Of a stretch of DNA of 64,000 nt, positions 22,239-33,541 are shown piece after piece. The stretch lies in assembly GCF_010183535.1 (NCBI RefSeq), contig NC_071329.1, positions 620,001 through 684,000 of the forward strand. The letters run 5' to 3'. The notes beneath the pieces were generated by a model, which was not told the origin of the DNA, searched no databases, and worked only from the letters and a program-made list of their open reading frames with translations. Position 1 is the stretch's first letter. Every line of letters starts with the position of its first letter. Both the position numbers and the translations under genes were made by a program. This DNA comes from Caenorhabditis remanei (taxonomy: Eukaryota > Nematoda > Chromadorea > Rhabditida > Rhabditidae).

Positions 22239-22316
22239 TTAGTTTACACAGAAGATGTCAGCAGTGATGACGTGGAGGAGGCAGAAGGCAATTAGCACAG
22301 TGAGGAACAGTTTCAT
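22239..22316 (-). pseudogene. Truncated secreted-peptide gene (signal peptide only)
   Basis: On minus, a 25-codon frame reads a complete subtype-1 signal peptide (LLHVITA ending) plus DIFC, then meets a stop. No further homology follows, so everything after the first mature cysteine is lost. Its start context (AGAAATG) matches the intact copies. Confidence 0.75.
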
Positions 22317-22785
22317 TTCTAAAAATGGTACAGATTTCTAGAGAATTTAAAAAAAAAAAGGAAAGTACATTCTAAGTAGAATGTAGGCTCCTTTCATATG
22401 GAACCTTTCTATTTTCACTTTCAGAGACCAAAAATTATCACAGCTCATGATACACCTGATAGGTTTATCACTAATCTGTTATTTAACAAAAAATGTTTTC
22501 AAACTATATTTTCAGACAACACACATATGCAAATTCGAGTCAACACCTGGTTCAATATTTTTGTATTATGTTTGTATCATGCGTGTTTGTACAGATGTTA
22601 AACCGAAAAATGCATATTTTTGTAATTTTTCGTGCAAAAAAGTGACTGCTGACAGTAACGGCGGGAAAATATTATTGTAGATCTCTGAAAAAATATAGCG
22701 TATAAAAGGACACCAGTTTCATCAAAAAGGTGTGTACACTTCTTTAAGTTTTTCAAAAATCCAGTAATCAATCTTCATTTTCAGA

Positions 22786-23025
22786 ATGAAATTCCTCGTC
22801 GCAATTCTCCTCGCCTTCTGTCTTCTCCACGTCATCACTGCCGACATCTTCTGTAACGACCGTGGAATCTGTACCGGGGATGGTGCCCCTGCTGCTGATA
22901 CTCGTTGTGGAAACTGTCATTCATGTACTTATAAGAACTGTTGTCATGTCCGATTCACCAATCCATACACTAAATGTAACATTCCCGGATGGACTTCTGA
23001 TGCCTACAACAACATTCATGGATAA
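22786..23025 (+). CDS. Small secreted eight-cysteine protein (copy 9)
   Basis: 79 residues, subtype 1. It has a distinct early mature part (DRGICTGDGAPAAD), while the second half is identical to copy 4. This mosaic suggests gene conversion. TATAAAAG lies at 22701-22708 and the start follows ATTTTCAGA. Confidence 0.9.
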   Translation: MKFLVAILLAFCLLHVITADIFCNDRGICTGDGAPAADTRCGNCHSCTYKNCCHVRFTNPYTKCNIPGWTSDAYNNIHG

Positions 23026-23304
23026 TTCAATGACTTAATTGAAAAACGAAACAATAATTTAATGCTTCTGCTTGCTTTGCTCATTTGTAAATAAATTCAT
23101 ACAGATAACATAAGTAGATGTAAGTAAGTTAGAAAGAAGAAAGAAGAAAGTTAGAAAAAGATCAGAATTCCTGAAAAATCATCGGAAAAATGAGGTGAAA
23201 AATTAAAATTTAGATGAATTCTGCTTTTGTATGAATAGTGGAGTCTCCGGGAGGGTATTTTGAAAAAGTGACATTTTTTACAAAGGCGTATAAAATATTA
23301 TCAA

Positions 23305-23700
23305 TTTTGACTGCTTATACATATAACATGGTTTTTTTTCTCGAAAACGCTACATCTGATAAAAATCAGGCGGCCTAAAACGCAGCATAGCAAGAAAAGC
23401 ACACGATCTCGAAAGAAAAAAACTATGTAGAATAAACATCTTGCCCGAACGTGCTGTTTGAGGTGTCTGTTATGACAAGTAATCGAAGGCACACAGTTCG
23501 ACCCTCGTCCATAAAAAAAAAGATATGTTGCAACAGATGCACCAGAGAGAGAGTGGAGAGATAGCGCAGGTATATAAGAGAGCCCAGAGTCAATTTGGTA
23601 GATTCCGTAGGGCATACGGGTGTGGCAATATGATCAAGCCAATCCGAGATTGTGTTACAGTGGGCGGAGCACCAAAGTTGTCGGCTGGGTGGTAGAATAT
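23305..23700 (+). repeat. Dispersed repeat flanking an F-box gene, copy 1
   Basis: Shares a long diverged match in the same orientation with 27390-27760: GAGGTGTCTGTTATGACA against GAGGTGTCTGTCATAACA, TGGAGAGATAGC, and AGAGAGCCCAGAGTCAATTT in both. It contains an A-run after a CAGTTCGACCCTC box that resembles a tRNA B box. Non-coding as far as seen. Confidence 0.65.
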
Positions 23701-23901
23701 GGTTTATTTAAAAATTAAACAATATAGAAGTTAAAAAAAGTATGAGAACTTTTTGTGAGTTGTGAAGTATTAAACAAAAAATGGTAGAACGTAATATCTA
23801 AAGCAGAAACTGGAAAATTATTGAGAATTTAAAGGAAATCGGGAATGATAAGGGGAAGGACAATGGAGAACGGTCTAGTATAACGAATAGAAATTAGAAT
23901 T

Positions 23902-26829
23902 TCAAGGATTCTTCATAAGTGCATCATGGGCCTTATCCTCTTCGGCCAGAGCTTTCTCACAATTATCCCAAATCTCCTCAATTTGTTTCTCGAGTCTTTG
24001 ACGCTGCTCAACATCCTCAAGTTTCAGAGCCGCCATCTCCTTCAAAACCTTGGCCTTTTGTTTCATGGCATTCAACGTAATCCGTGGTTGGAGAATTTCC
24101 TTTTCATTCGAGTTGAAATGACAGGAGACAGTTTGATCGTCGAGAGTGATGATCGCAATGTTCGGGTTGCCGACTGAGTTTGAACATCTGGAAAGTTGGT
24201 GTATATCTACAGTACCGTTCAGTTGAAAATGCCTAACTTTGAGAGTGCGTCGTGGTAAAACTGAATAACGTTTTATGGATCGAACAGATCAAAAGTAGAA
24301 CTCCATTTTTGTAGTTAACAATTTTTTTGTACGAGCACTCCTAGCAAGTTACATATCGACAAAGTAATTTCTCTCTCAAATCGACCTATGTCGGCTTAAA
24401 GTGACCATTACTTGCTAAGGAGTGTCCGCACAAAAAAGTTGATAACTACAAAAACGGAGCTATACCTTTGTTCTGTATGAACGATTAATAATTTACTTTG
24501 TGGGAAAAATTGTTTTACTATGACACACTCTGGACATTTTCAACTAAAAAAGCGCAAAATATGGTATCATTTTGGGCGGTACTGTAAGTGACGCAATGTT
24601 GAATGGTCTTTAAAAATTTTTTGTAACTAGACCTAGTTTAGGAAAAGACTTACGCGAAAAACATCTTTTTTCCGACTTCTGCTGATGCTGGAATATAAAT
24701 AAATCCCTTCAACACGACCTTCTCATCGGGAGCTCCTCCAGTCAATCCAATTGTTATACAATCGCAGGCAGGCTTCTCGCTATCAATACAGAGACGGATG
24801 AAGATGTTGACTTCAAGAGCCGAAAGGTTAGTGTGACCCAAATCAATGTGTTTTCCTCCTCGCATTGCGATGAGATGGTCCAAGCGAACCCACGGAGCAT
24901 GGGCGTATCGGACTCCATTGAATTTGAAGGCCTGGAATAATAGAGGTTGAAAAAAACTGACAAGGGAAGGCCGCCGACCGTGGAGTTATGGGACGTGACT
25001 TATACCATTGGAATGCTGAGAAAACGCTGAATGCAAATATATGTTCAATTTCTGTTCTAGAGATCTGATATTTGAGAAAACCAAAGTCAAAGTTCTTTTG
25101 TGAGATTTGTGACACGCGAAGAATTTTTGGCAACTTTTTTTTTGCAACTTTAAACATTTGTAACTTTCTGAAAACTTAACCAAGTCTCAGGATTTTTAGA
25201 CATTCAGACATTCGGACACACCGACAGAGAGATAGACACAAGGTTTGTATTTTTCGTGCAGTTCCTTGTTTTTTCAACGAAATTTTTTGTTCTAAAAAAG
25301 GGTTTGCGTTTTTTTTTTCAAGTCCTTCTAACTCTCTGAAAACTTAACCAAATCTTAAGGTGTTAACATAATTTTGAAGGTCTTCTTGGTTTTTCATACA
25401 AACTACGTTTTAAGGTACTTGACTTGAAGCGTTAGGTCTAAAGAGATAACAATTCTCTTTTTTCCCAAACTTTAACCTAGTTTTTCTAGAATTCCAAGCC
25501 TCGAAGGCAAAAACTGATTATATATTTGGAATCAGCGTTTTCTCATCTGTCCAATGATATAGGTCATGCCCCATAACTCCACGGTCGCTCGGTAGCCTTC
25601 CCTGATGAGTACGACTTACCTTTTCATGGCTGAAGTCTGTCGAAAACCGCACACTCTCCCTACAATCCAGTGATCTATTCTTATAGGCGTGATTCATAAT
25701 GAACCCGATCGCTGCCATATCGTGATTACCCTGAACATCTGCACTCGTCCAGTTATCGAACTCCTCGGCTGACAGAATTCTCTTCATATCGGTTTTCTTC
25801 ATCGGTCCAAGTCCAAGGGATAGTCCATCGCTTGGAATCAAATGGCGGATGACTTTGTAGATAGCGCGGGCATTGGCGATGGCTGAGCATCTTGCATCGA
25901 TCCTAAAAGAAAAAATAGGAGGTTTTGCAGTACCGGTCAAAAGGTTGTAAACTTTGGCCGTTTTCGAAAAAAAATTTTTAAAAATTGTCCAACTTTGACA
26001 GTGTGTCATGGTAATACTGATTGTTCCATCAAGTAGGTTTTTAATGAATTACACAGATTAGAAGTAGAACTTCATTTTTGTAATTGACAACTTTTTTGTA
26101 CGAGCAGTCTCTAGCAAGTTACGTTTCGAAAAAGTAATTTCGCCCTCACATCGACCAATTTCAGTGTAAAATAGAGCGATTTTTGAGCTGTTGTCTCAAA
26201 ACGACCATAACTCCTTAGGGAGTGCTTGCACAAAAAAATTGTCAATTACAAAAATGTAACTCTTCTTTTGATCTAAATAATTCATCAAAAATCTAATTGA
26301 TGGGACAATCAGTGTTACCAAAACACACTCTCAAAGTTAGGCAATTTCAACAGAACACGGCCAAAGTTCATAACCCATTGACCGGTTTATAACCTATTCA
26401 CCGGTACTGTATTTGATTTAAACACAAAATCTTACCATTTCGGGAATGTTTTCACATTGACCAGTCTTTCAGAGTACATGCTGCTGGTACCGCATTTGAC
26501 GACAAGAACAGAGTCATCGGCACGATTGGTGCTGGTGATGATGATGTCGGCCACTTTGGCACCAGAATTGGTCCCATCGTGGATATGAAGAGAATGAAGA
26601 TTCACTTTCGGGAATCTGAGTTTCATCAGAGCATTTTCCATTTTGTTCGAGGTCGAAGCCAAATTGAGTCTGGAAATGAAAAATATTGCTTGGACATCTG
26701 GACAAATAGTCTAACCAACCTCTCCGCCGGAGTCATAAGAGAAACAGGCAATTGGAGTAATTCCAAGGGAAGGTTCTGGATGGGGAATCCATGGACAGCG
26801 ACCACTTCTACTTTCAGACTTTTCTCCAT
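23902..26829 (-). CDS. F-box protein with FBA_2 domain
   Basis: Exons on minus are 26829-26720, 26669-26436, 25902-25620, 24931-24654 and 24187-23902, giving 396 residues. An F-box begins near residue 15 (FPIQNLPLELLQLP). A WxxL-type FBA_2 core lies at about 215-285 (APWVRLDHLIAMRGGKHI then LSALEVNIFI). The last exon is Glu/Lys-rich and predicted coiled coil. The family acts as substrate adaptor of SCF (Skp1-cullin-F-box) ubiquitin ligases, binding Skp1 through the F-box and target proteins through the FBA region. Introns 1-3 split the gene in the same phases as the plus-strand paralogues. Palindromic elements sit in introns 2 and 4 and a foldback repeat in intron 3. It is the only gene of the cluster on minus. 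Confidence 0.85.
24210..24588. repeat. Palindromic CAGTACCG-family element in F-box gene intron
   Basis: Left end TACAGTACCGTTCAGTTGAA, right end GGGCGGTACTGTA. A TA dinucleotide flanks both ends. Confidence 0.8.
24960..25620. repeat. Foldback repeat, long copy
   Basis: The left arm (GACCGTGGAGTTATGGGACG, then GCTGAGAAAACGCTGAA) and the right arm (CAGCGTTTTCTCATCTG, then CCCATAACTCCACGGTCG) are inverted. The centre holds unrelated sequence with CAGACATTCGGACACACC. It overlaps the edge of the coding exon at 25620. Confidence 0.65.
25930..26412. repeat. Palindromic CAGTACCG-family element in F-box gene intron
   Basis: Left end GCAGTACCGGTCAAAAGG, right end CACCGGTACTGTA. Both arms carry the core (CAACTTTGACAGTGTGTCAT and the inverse). 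Confidence 0.8.
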
Positions 26830-26954
26830 GGTGAAAATTCAAGTTTTGGAAGATTTCCTGAAATAAATCTATGAAAAGTTTGATAGAGCACTGAAAGGAT
26901 AGAACGGCGGGATATCGATTTGCAAGATAGAATGACATTCTTGCCAATAGTGTT

Positions 26955-27090
26955 ATTAAGAATTTCGCGGAATGGTCTCGTAGTTGAAAAAGATCAAATG
27001 CCGTATTTTTGAGCGTTGCAGGCCTAAAAAAACTCAAATCAATGTTTTTTTTCTGCTTTGAGACCATTTTGAACATAATCGATGCGGGTT
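26955..27090. repeat. Decayed copy of the GCGCATC MITE-like element
   Basis: Keeps AATTTCGCGGAATGGTCTCG, GAGCGTTGCAGG and CATTTTGAACATAATCGATG, but has lost the clean ends. Confidence 0.6.
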
Positions 27091-27389
27091 TACAGAAGTT
27101 TTTGCAAACCGATAATTAGTTAATTAGAAAAACATTTTCATTGCAAATGAAGACATTTGAAATATATCCAAACTCCTGAAAAACCATGAAAAAAGATGAA
27201 GGAAATAATTATCTTTCGGAAAAAAGTAATAGTGACTGACTGAGCCAAAGCTAGAGAAGAGTGAAAGATCAAATGACCCCCAACTTGCTTGGAAGAGTCT
27301 GTATTCTCTCTTGAAGCGTTATAGTGCAATGGAGCGTGGTTGCATTTCGCGGAGGAAGAAAAATAAAGGCTTTTCCTCAAGAAACACCA

Positions 27390-27760
27390 CTAACGTAGCT
27401 GTAAGTAAATTAGAAAGAAACCAGATAAAAGCAACAAAAGCACACGCGGTCTCGAGAGAAGGAATAATGTGGACAACACATCCTGTATTTGGAGGTGTCT
27501 GTCATAACATGTAATCGAAGAAACACAGTTTGACACCGCCCACAAAAAAACCGTGTGTTGTAACAGATGGACGGACCATCGAGAGTGGAGAGATAGCACA
27601 GATATACAAGAGAGCCCAGAGTCAATTTGGTAGAATACGTCATTGTTCGTGGAGCAAGAAGAGTCAAAAAGGGATTAATGGAAAAGGAAATATTGTCGAG
27701 CCAGGCCAAGAATGCGTCATAGAGGGCGGAGCAACATATTTTTGGGATAGCGAACATTTT
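27390..27760 (+). repeat. Dispersed repeat flanking an F-box gene, copy 2
   Basis: Partner of 23305-23700, on the other side of the minus-strand F-box gene and in the same orientation. An inverted fragment of the GCGCATC MITE follows at about 27786-27860. Confidence 0.65.
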
Positions 27761-28031
27761 CTGGTCGGTACTTGAGGTTTACAGTTTTTAGACCTGCAAA
27801 ACTCGAAAATGTGGTATTTGATCTTTACGAGACCACACCGCGAAATTCTGAACACAAATTTTTTAAAATCACGCCTGCTTTATTATTTATCTTTGAGAAA
27901 AACAAATCGTTCGCAAGTGCGCTCTATCGAGACGCGGGACGATATAGAGGCGAACAGGCGGCCCTCTCCATTTCGTTTATCCATTTTTTCCTTTTTCTTC
28001 AATTTTTCTCACCAAATAACGATTTCCAGAC

Positions 28032-29640
28032 ATGGCTACGTCCTTCCCAATCCAAAAACTTCCGTATTTGGTGCTAAACAAGGTTGTTGGGCTTATGGCT
28101 AACATTGAAAGGTATGTAAATATCTTTTTTCATCCTTATAATCAAACTTCTCTATTTTTTTTCCAGACTGGCCCTTCTCCTCACTTCCAAGAAAACCGAA
28201 TCCCTCGTGCTCTCACTGAAATTCCCAAATGATAAAGTCCATACGATATACTTTGCTGAAGGTAGTTGTGGATTCATGGCAAGTATCCTAGTCAGTGATC
28301 ATGGAGAGAATGCGACACCGATTAAATTTGACTGCTCTCTGAGAAATGGAGCCGGAAGGAACGAGGAGATGAATGCGATTCAGAAGTGGTGTGACGTCGA
28401 AGGTGACTTTATCAAAAGGGCTCAAACTATCTATACCAAGATTCAAAAGTTGTTCCCAGTCTCTGGTCTGAGTCTGAGACTCAATTACTTGAGCACTGAG
28501 AGTGTGGAGAGGATTCTCGCCGCTCCGGAATTCAATCATTGGTGGGAGGTGTACACTTCTGGAAATATTCAACCGGATGCCATCAAACTTATCATGGATC
28601 ACGCATCCCCCCAAAGACGTATAATTTGCGACAGTGAAGTCAAGTTGCCCATCGATTTCTGTCATCCAAACGCGTTTGCTTTCAAAGTTGCCAAGTATTT
28701 CGTAGCCACCTGGGCAAGTCTCGATCAGCTTCTCGCTATCCGATATGTTGATGTGATAGGATTGGGACAAACCGGACTTCGATGCGATGATGTTAATGTC
28801 TTGCTCCATAAATTTCTGGAGACCGGCTATCAAATGTGCAATGAGCTCGAAATTTCGGTGACTGGAGGAATCGATGTTGATGCTTTGACGGAAGATTTGC
28901 TTACATTCAAAGTCGTCAATGGTGTATACACCACTTTTTTTTTGTGAGTCCCATGACTAATGGCTATGTACAGTACCGCTCAAAAAGTTGTTAACTTCGG
29001 CCGTTTCAATTAAAATTGCCCAACTTTGAGAGTGTACCATGGTTATTCCTATTGTCCCATCAAGTAGATTTTTAATCGATCAAACAGATCAAAAGTAGAA
29101 CTTCATTTTTGTAGTTAACAACTTTTTTGTACGGGCACGTCTAAAGAGGTTACAGACAGATTTTAGAGCTATCGTCTTACAATGACCATAACTCTCTAGG
29201 GAGTGTCCGTAGAAAAAAGCTGTCCATTACAAAAACGGTGCTCTACTTTTAATCTGTATGATTCATTTAAACTCTACTTGATAGGACAATCAGCATTACT
29301 GAAACACCCTCTCAAAGTTGGACAGTTTCAACTGTAAACGGCCAAAGTTCGTATTTTTCGCAAAGTACTGTAGCTATACAATTTCTGTTCCAGGTGCACC
29401 CCAACCGCGACCAACTCGAAAATCGCCAAAGTTTTCATCTCCCCTAACCGCATCATTATTAACATCGGTGCAAATGAAGATGATTTCCTGGAGGCGCGTC
29501 GTTTGTTGACTCTGATCAGAACGAGAAACAGAATTCAGGAGGAGATGAATGCCGGAGAGATGAGGCAGATGGAGATTGAGCAAGTCGAGAGAGAAATAAA
29601 TGAAGCTGAGCAGGTTCTGATGGCGGCGATGGCGGAGTGA
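28032..29640 (+). CDS. F-box protein with FBA_2 domain
   Basis: Exons 28032-28111, 28167-28943 and 29394-29640 give 367 residues. The F-box starts at residue 5 (FPIQKLPYLVLNKVVGLM) and is split by a phase-2 intron after the Glu-Arg of NIER, as in its neighbours. The second exon is a fusion of what are two or three exons in the paralogues. The FBA_2 core lies at about 205-275 (ATWASLDQLLAIRYVDVI then LRCDDVNVLLHKFL). The C-terminal 80 residues end in a Glu/Met-rich helix. Predicted SCF substrate adaptor. The start follows GATTTCCAGAC, so the mRNA is spliced or trans-spliced just before the ATG. AATAAAC lies 50 bp after the stop. Confidence 0.87.
28968..29372. repeat. Palindromic CAGTACCG-family element in F-box gene intron 2
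   Basis: TA-CAGTACCGCTCAAAAAG on the left and GCAAAGTACTG-TA on the right. The pair AACTTCGGCCGTTT and AAACGGCCAAAGTT forms the sub-terminal arms. Confidence 0.85.
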
Positions 29641-31336
29641 AGAATTTCTTGTTTTAAATTTATTTCAATATTTCGAATTCGTGTAAATAAACAATTTCTT
29701 GTATATGTAGCCTGTTTGTAAGCTCTGAGTTTTCTTATGCAACCGCGCTCCACTGCAACGTAATTTGAACCTTTTTTTTATTTCAATGCCAATGTTATAT
29801 TTATAGATATAATCAAAATTGTATTGAGTTTGTCCTCCTGGGTGGCATACACATGCCAAGGGGGACAATTTATTGTGGAGATGGTGAGATAAGAAGCGAG
29901 TAGCGCTTAAACAACACTTTTCGACAAGATTTTCCTCCGTTTAGGTGTAAAACCCGTCCTTCTTTTCATAATGTTATTTTAGCGTTTCAATTTGATTTTC
30001 AAAATTAATGAAACTTCAAAATTAATGAAGAGTTCTGCAAAAATTGGAGTAATGAGATTCTGATTAAGTCATATAATTGTAAGGTTGCCAGGACGCACAA
30101 TGTTGCCAACATATTTATATTTATATTAATAGATTAGAATTAAATCAACGTTTCAATTATTTAGGTGACAATTTCTACGGGGAGCGCTCGCTAGGAGGAT
30201 ACTGTAGAATAGAGGAAAACTTACTAAAATAAAACTTTTGGTTAAAGTTGGGTAGCTTTGGAAGGCGTTAGTTTTAGTAAGATTGTTTTGTTTTTATATG
30301 AATTATATTGGTAGGGCCTAGTACTCCATTTTTGTAGTTGATAACGTTTCTGTAGGATTCCTCTCTCGGAAGATATTATAGGTCAAATAAAAACTCAAAA
30401 AAACTGATTATTCATTTAAAAAATTGCCTAACTTCAAAGAGACTAAATTTTGTTAAATTGTTTTGATTTTATAATATGAAATTGAATGAGCAAAATTGGC
30501 AACTATTTTGTTAAGTTCCTTCCTGCAGAGATACGGCACCTCGAAGTTGACATTGAACTTCCTTTGAAATATATCGGTTTTCGAGAGGTTACCTCGGAGT
30601 GAAGTATCATTCCACAGCTTTTTTATATGTTTTATATTTCACACCTAGATCTTAATTTTTGTAATTGACACTTTTCAGATAAATATCATTTCTAGACAGA
30701 TATGATAAGTTGAATCCCCCCGCCCTCATTTTACGAGTCATATCTTTCTTGGGAGATTGAGCACACAAAAATTGTCAGTTTTGTAAAACAATCATCCAAA
30801 TGTTTTTCATTCCTACAAAAAATTCTAACCGATATCTTCATTTACGGTCCCATGGCAATGTCTCAAGTTTTCCTATACCATTTTTTAACCGAAATCTGCT
30901 AACATTTTATTATTTCTTTTGCCATGCCTTTCATTATGTACTCTCATAGTCAATGTATTCTGAACCCACGATTCAAGATACCGCACGACCCCACACCTTC
31001 CATTGATGAATTACCACTGTCTCAATTTCCACAACAAACGGTCAACATGTGCAGAAAGAGACCTTCCCCCATCCTCTATTTACCACCAGTCGTATTCCTT
31101 TGTCTACTCTTGGGATGAGAAGAATCATCGATCTCCCCCACATTTCTTATTCATACTCGGATAATAGGTGGCTAAGTAGAAAGTGCGCTCCGTTGAGGAT
31201 TTTGAATTTGAGAGAGTTTCTTGCAATATCTCTGGTTTTAACAGAGGAAATCTCGATCTTACCACATTTTTTTTTTAATTTTTCTATATTTTTATTTAAA
31301 ATTTTATGAATATATAATAATTTCAGGTATCAAAAA
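29641..31336. other. Long AT-rich intergenic region
   Basis: Holds the 3' signal of the upstream gene, a one-armed relative of the GCGCTCCAC palindrome near 29740, and a fragment of the CAGTACCG family near 30330 (TTTTTGTAGTTGATAACG). A pyrimidine tract and a TTTCAG acceptor near 31321-31326 precede the next start. No further gene seen; the plus frame at 30924-31309 lacks domain or splice support. Confidence 0.45.
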
Positions 31337-33114
31337 ATGCCTGCTGTCAACTCAAAACCGTTCCGCATCCAAAATCTGCCAGATAAGGTTCTGCAATCAG
31401 TTGTTGGTCTAATGGATATTGGGACAAGGTAAGAATTAGTACACACTGTGCTACGCCTGTAAAAATTTGACATTTGTTTAAAATCGGCAGCTTTGTACAT
31501 AAGTATATTACGGCCTCATTGATTGTCTCACAAAAACAATAATTTATGGAATATAAAAAACCAACTTTAAGCTTTATTTTTGTAGTTGACATCTTTTTTG
31601 TACGGCTACTCCCTAGAGAGTTATGATCAGTTTAAAGGAACAGCTCAAAAATCACTCAATTTTTCAATGAAATGGGACGATTTTTGGTAGAAATTACTTT
31701 CTCGAAATGTAACTCTCTAGAGAGCGTCCGTACAAAAAAGCTGTCAACTACAAAAACAGAGCTCGAGGTTTGATTTATACATTCCTCAAATAATTGACAT
31801 TGTGAGACAATCGATTACTACTTAAAACTTCAAGTCGCTCCCATACAAAATCCAGATTTCCAGACTCTCCCTTGTCGTGACTTCTACCAAGACTGAAAAC
31901 ATGATGCTCCAACTCGAATATCCCAAAGAGTTCATCCACAACATTCTTTTCGACGAGCAACCCAATCTGTACAAAGCAGATATCTCTGTGCTTCCACATT
32001 GCCACAGCCCCGACAGCGTGAAGTTTAACTGTGGTCGAAACAAGAAGAAGAAGCAACCGCTTCCATCGGCATACTATAATTTGATTGCTAAATGGTAGGT
32101 ACTGCTGGGAAAGCTTTCAGAAGATCTATTTTACAATTTCAGGTCCGGAAGAAACACTTCTTATATTGACCGTATGCAAAATGTATATCGGAAGATCAAC
32201 ATATTGCTCCCGTCACATGTCATGAATTTGTTCCTGGGAAAGCTCAAGACAGTCGATGCCCAGAAAATAATGGCGGCCGAGGAGTTCAGCGATTGGTACC
32301 GGGTCAGATCTTTACCTGGCATCAAACCCGAGACAATCCGTTGCGTTTTGGACAAGGCGGATTTGAACAAGCAATTTTGTTTCGATGAGGAAGAGGAGCT
32401 TCCTCTCGATTTTGCACATCCGAAGGCCTTCCAGTTTGAACACTCCAGTTTCCACGATGCACGTTGGGTCAAGATGCCACAACTCCTTACCATCAAAGAT
32501 GTCTATGAAGTTAGATTGGGTCACTCCAACTTCTGCTGCAAGGACATCGGAGTTCTTTTGCGTAGAATGTTAGAGAGCGAACATCACATGTGCAAATTCT
32601 TCAGTGTGACATTTGCTGGTCCATTCCAGTTGGCGGATGTGATACAGGGAGTGGTGACGGTGAAACGGAGATCCAATCCGCTTATGTTTCTCGTGTGAGT
32701 TTTTAAAAATATATTTACTAAAAACCACGTCAAATGTAATGCCGTTTTTGTAGTAGACCATTTATGATGAAAGCCCGCTTTTTTTAGGTTTTCCTCATAA
32801 TCAAAATAACCCCCGAATATATAATTTCCAGATCCCCCCGCACTAAAAACGCTGCAAAAATTGGGTACCTTACAGTACATCTAGACGATAGCTCGCTGAC
32901 AATAGCTGTCACTAACGACCGAAATCAAGAAACTGAAACTCGAAAGTATATGGAGCTTTTCAAAAAGGAAATCGATTTAAATGCGGCGCTGAAGAATATG
33001 TCCATCAGCGATTCGAAGATGAAGAAAATGAGAAAGTTTGAGAAAATGCTTGATGCTGAGAAAAAAGAGGCCACTCAAGCGATGCTGAGATATTGGAACA
33101 CGCCAAGGGAATAA
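31337..33114 (+). CDS. F-box protein with FBA_2 domain
   Basis: Exons 31337-31428, 31864-32094, 32143-32694 and 32832-33114 give 385 residues. The F-box starts near residue 9 (FRIQNLPDKVLQSVVGLM). The conserved Trp that ends the second exon (IAKW) and the LPLDFAHPKAF segment match the minus-strand paralogue. The FBA_2 core lies at about 210-280 (ARWVKMPQLLTI then FCCKDIGVLLRRML). The last exon is rich in Lys, Met and Glu and likely helical. Predicted SCF adaptor of unknown target. Intron 1 carries a decayed palindromic element. Confidence 0.87.
31445..31830. repeat. Decayed palindromic CAGTACCG-family element
   Basis: The internal arms are clear (TTTTTTGTACGGCTACTCCC and CGTCCGTACAAAAAAGCTGT), but the terminal repeats are eroded. 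Confidence 0.65.
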
Positions 33115-33541
33115 TAATGTATTTTTTGAAATGTGCTTTTTTTCGTACTTGTTTTGTTATGTGTTTTTGCTGTTGCTTTGAAATTAAAATTAAAATACTT
33201 TTATCTTATTGTGATCTCGTGATATTCTTGAATAAAATCAATGTCTGGCAAATAAATTATTCAATGTACATAAATAGACCAATCTTATCTATGTCTCCTT
33301 ATTCATGAAACGCTACTACAAACACATTCTATTTGTGTTGTCTCCTCGGGACCCTCGGAAAGACACCGCACAAACCAAGTGACATAGAGAGCCAAAGACT
33401 CCGCATAAAGAAAGAGAGAGAGAGTAAAGGTCACACGTACTCCCGTCTCTTCTTCGCCTGCCGCTGTCCTATTGATTATTAAACCGCAACAAACTACTTT
33501 CTATTTTTAGATTCTTCTCTTTCTCTCGGCTTGTGAGAAAA
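33115..33541. other. Intergenic region with GA-rich promoter-like tract
   Basis: Contains the 3' end of the upstream gene and, near 33410-33470, an AGAGAGAGAGAG run and CCCGTCTCTTCTTCGCC, likely promoter sequence of the following gene. Nothing else recognised. Confidence 0.4.

Noticed and set aside
25518..26009. Reading the long minus frame as one exon
   Set aside because: Only 25620-25902 matches the family and has splice borders in the right phase; the ends of the frame lie in repeat sequence.
28288..28833. 181-codon minus frame opposite an F-box exon
   Set aside because: Shadow of the plus-strand F-box/FBA_2 coding frame.
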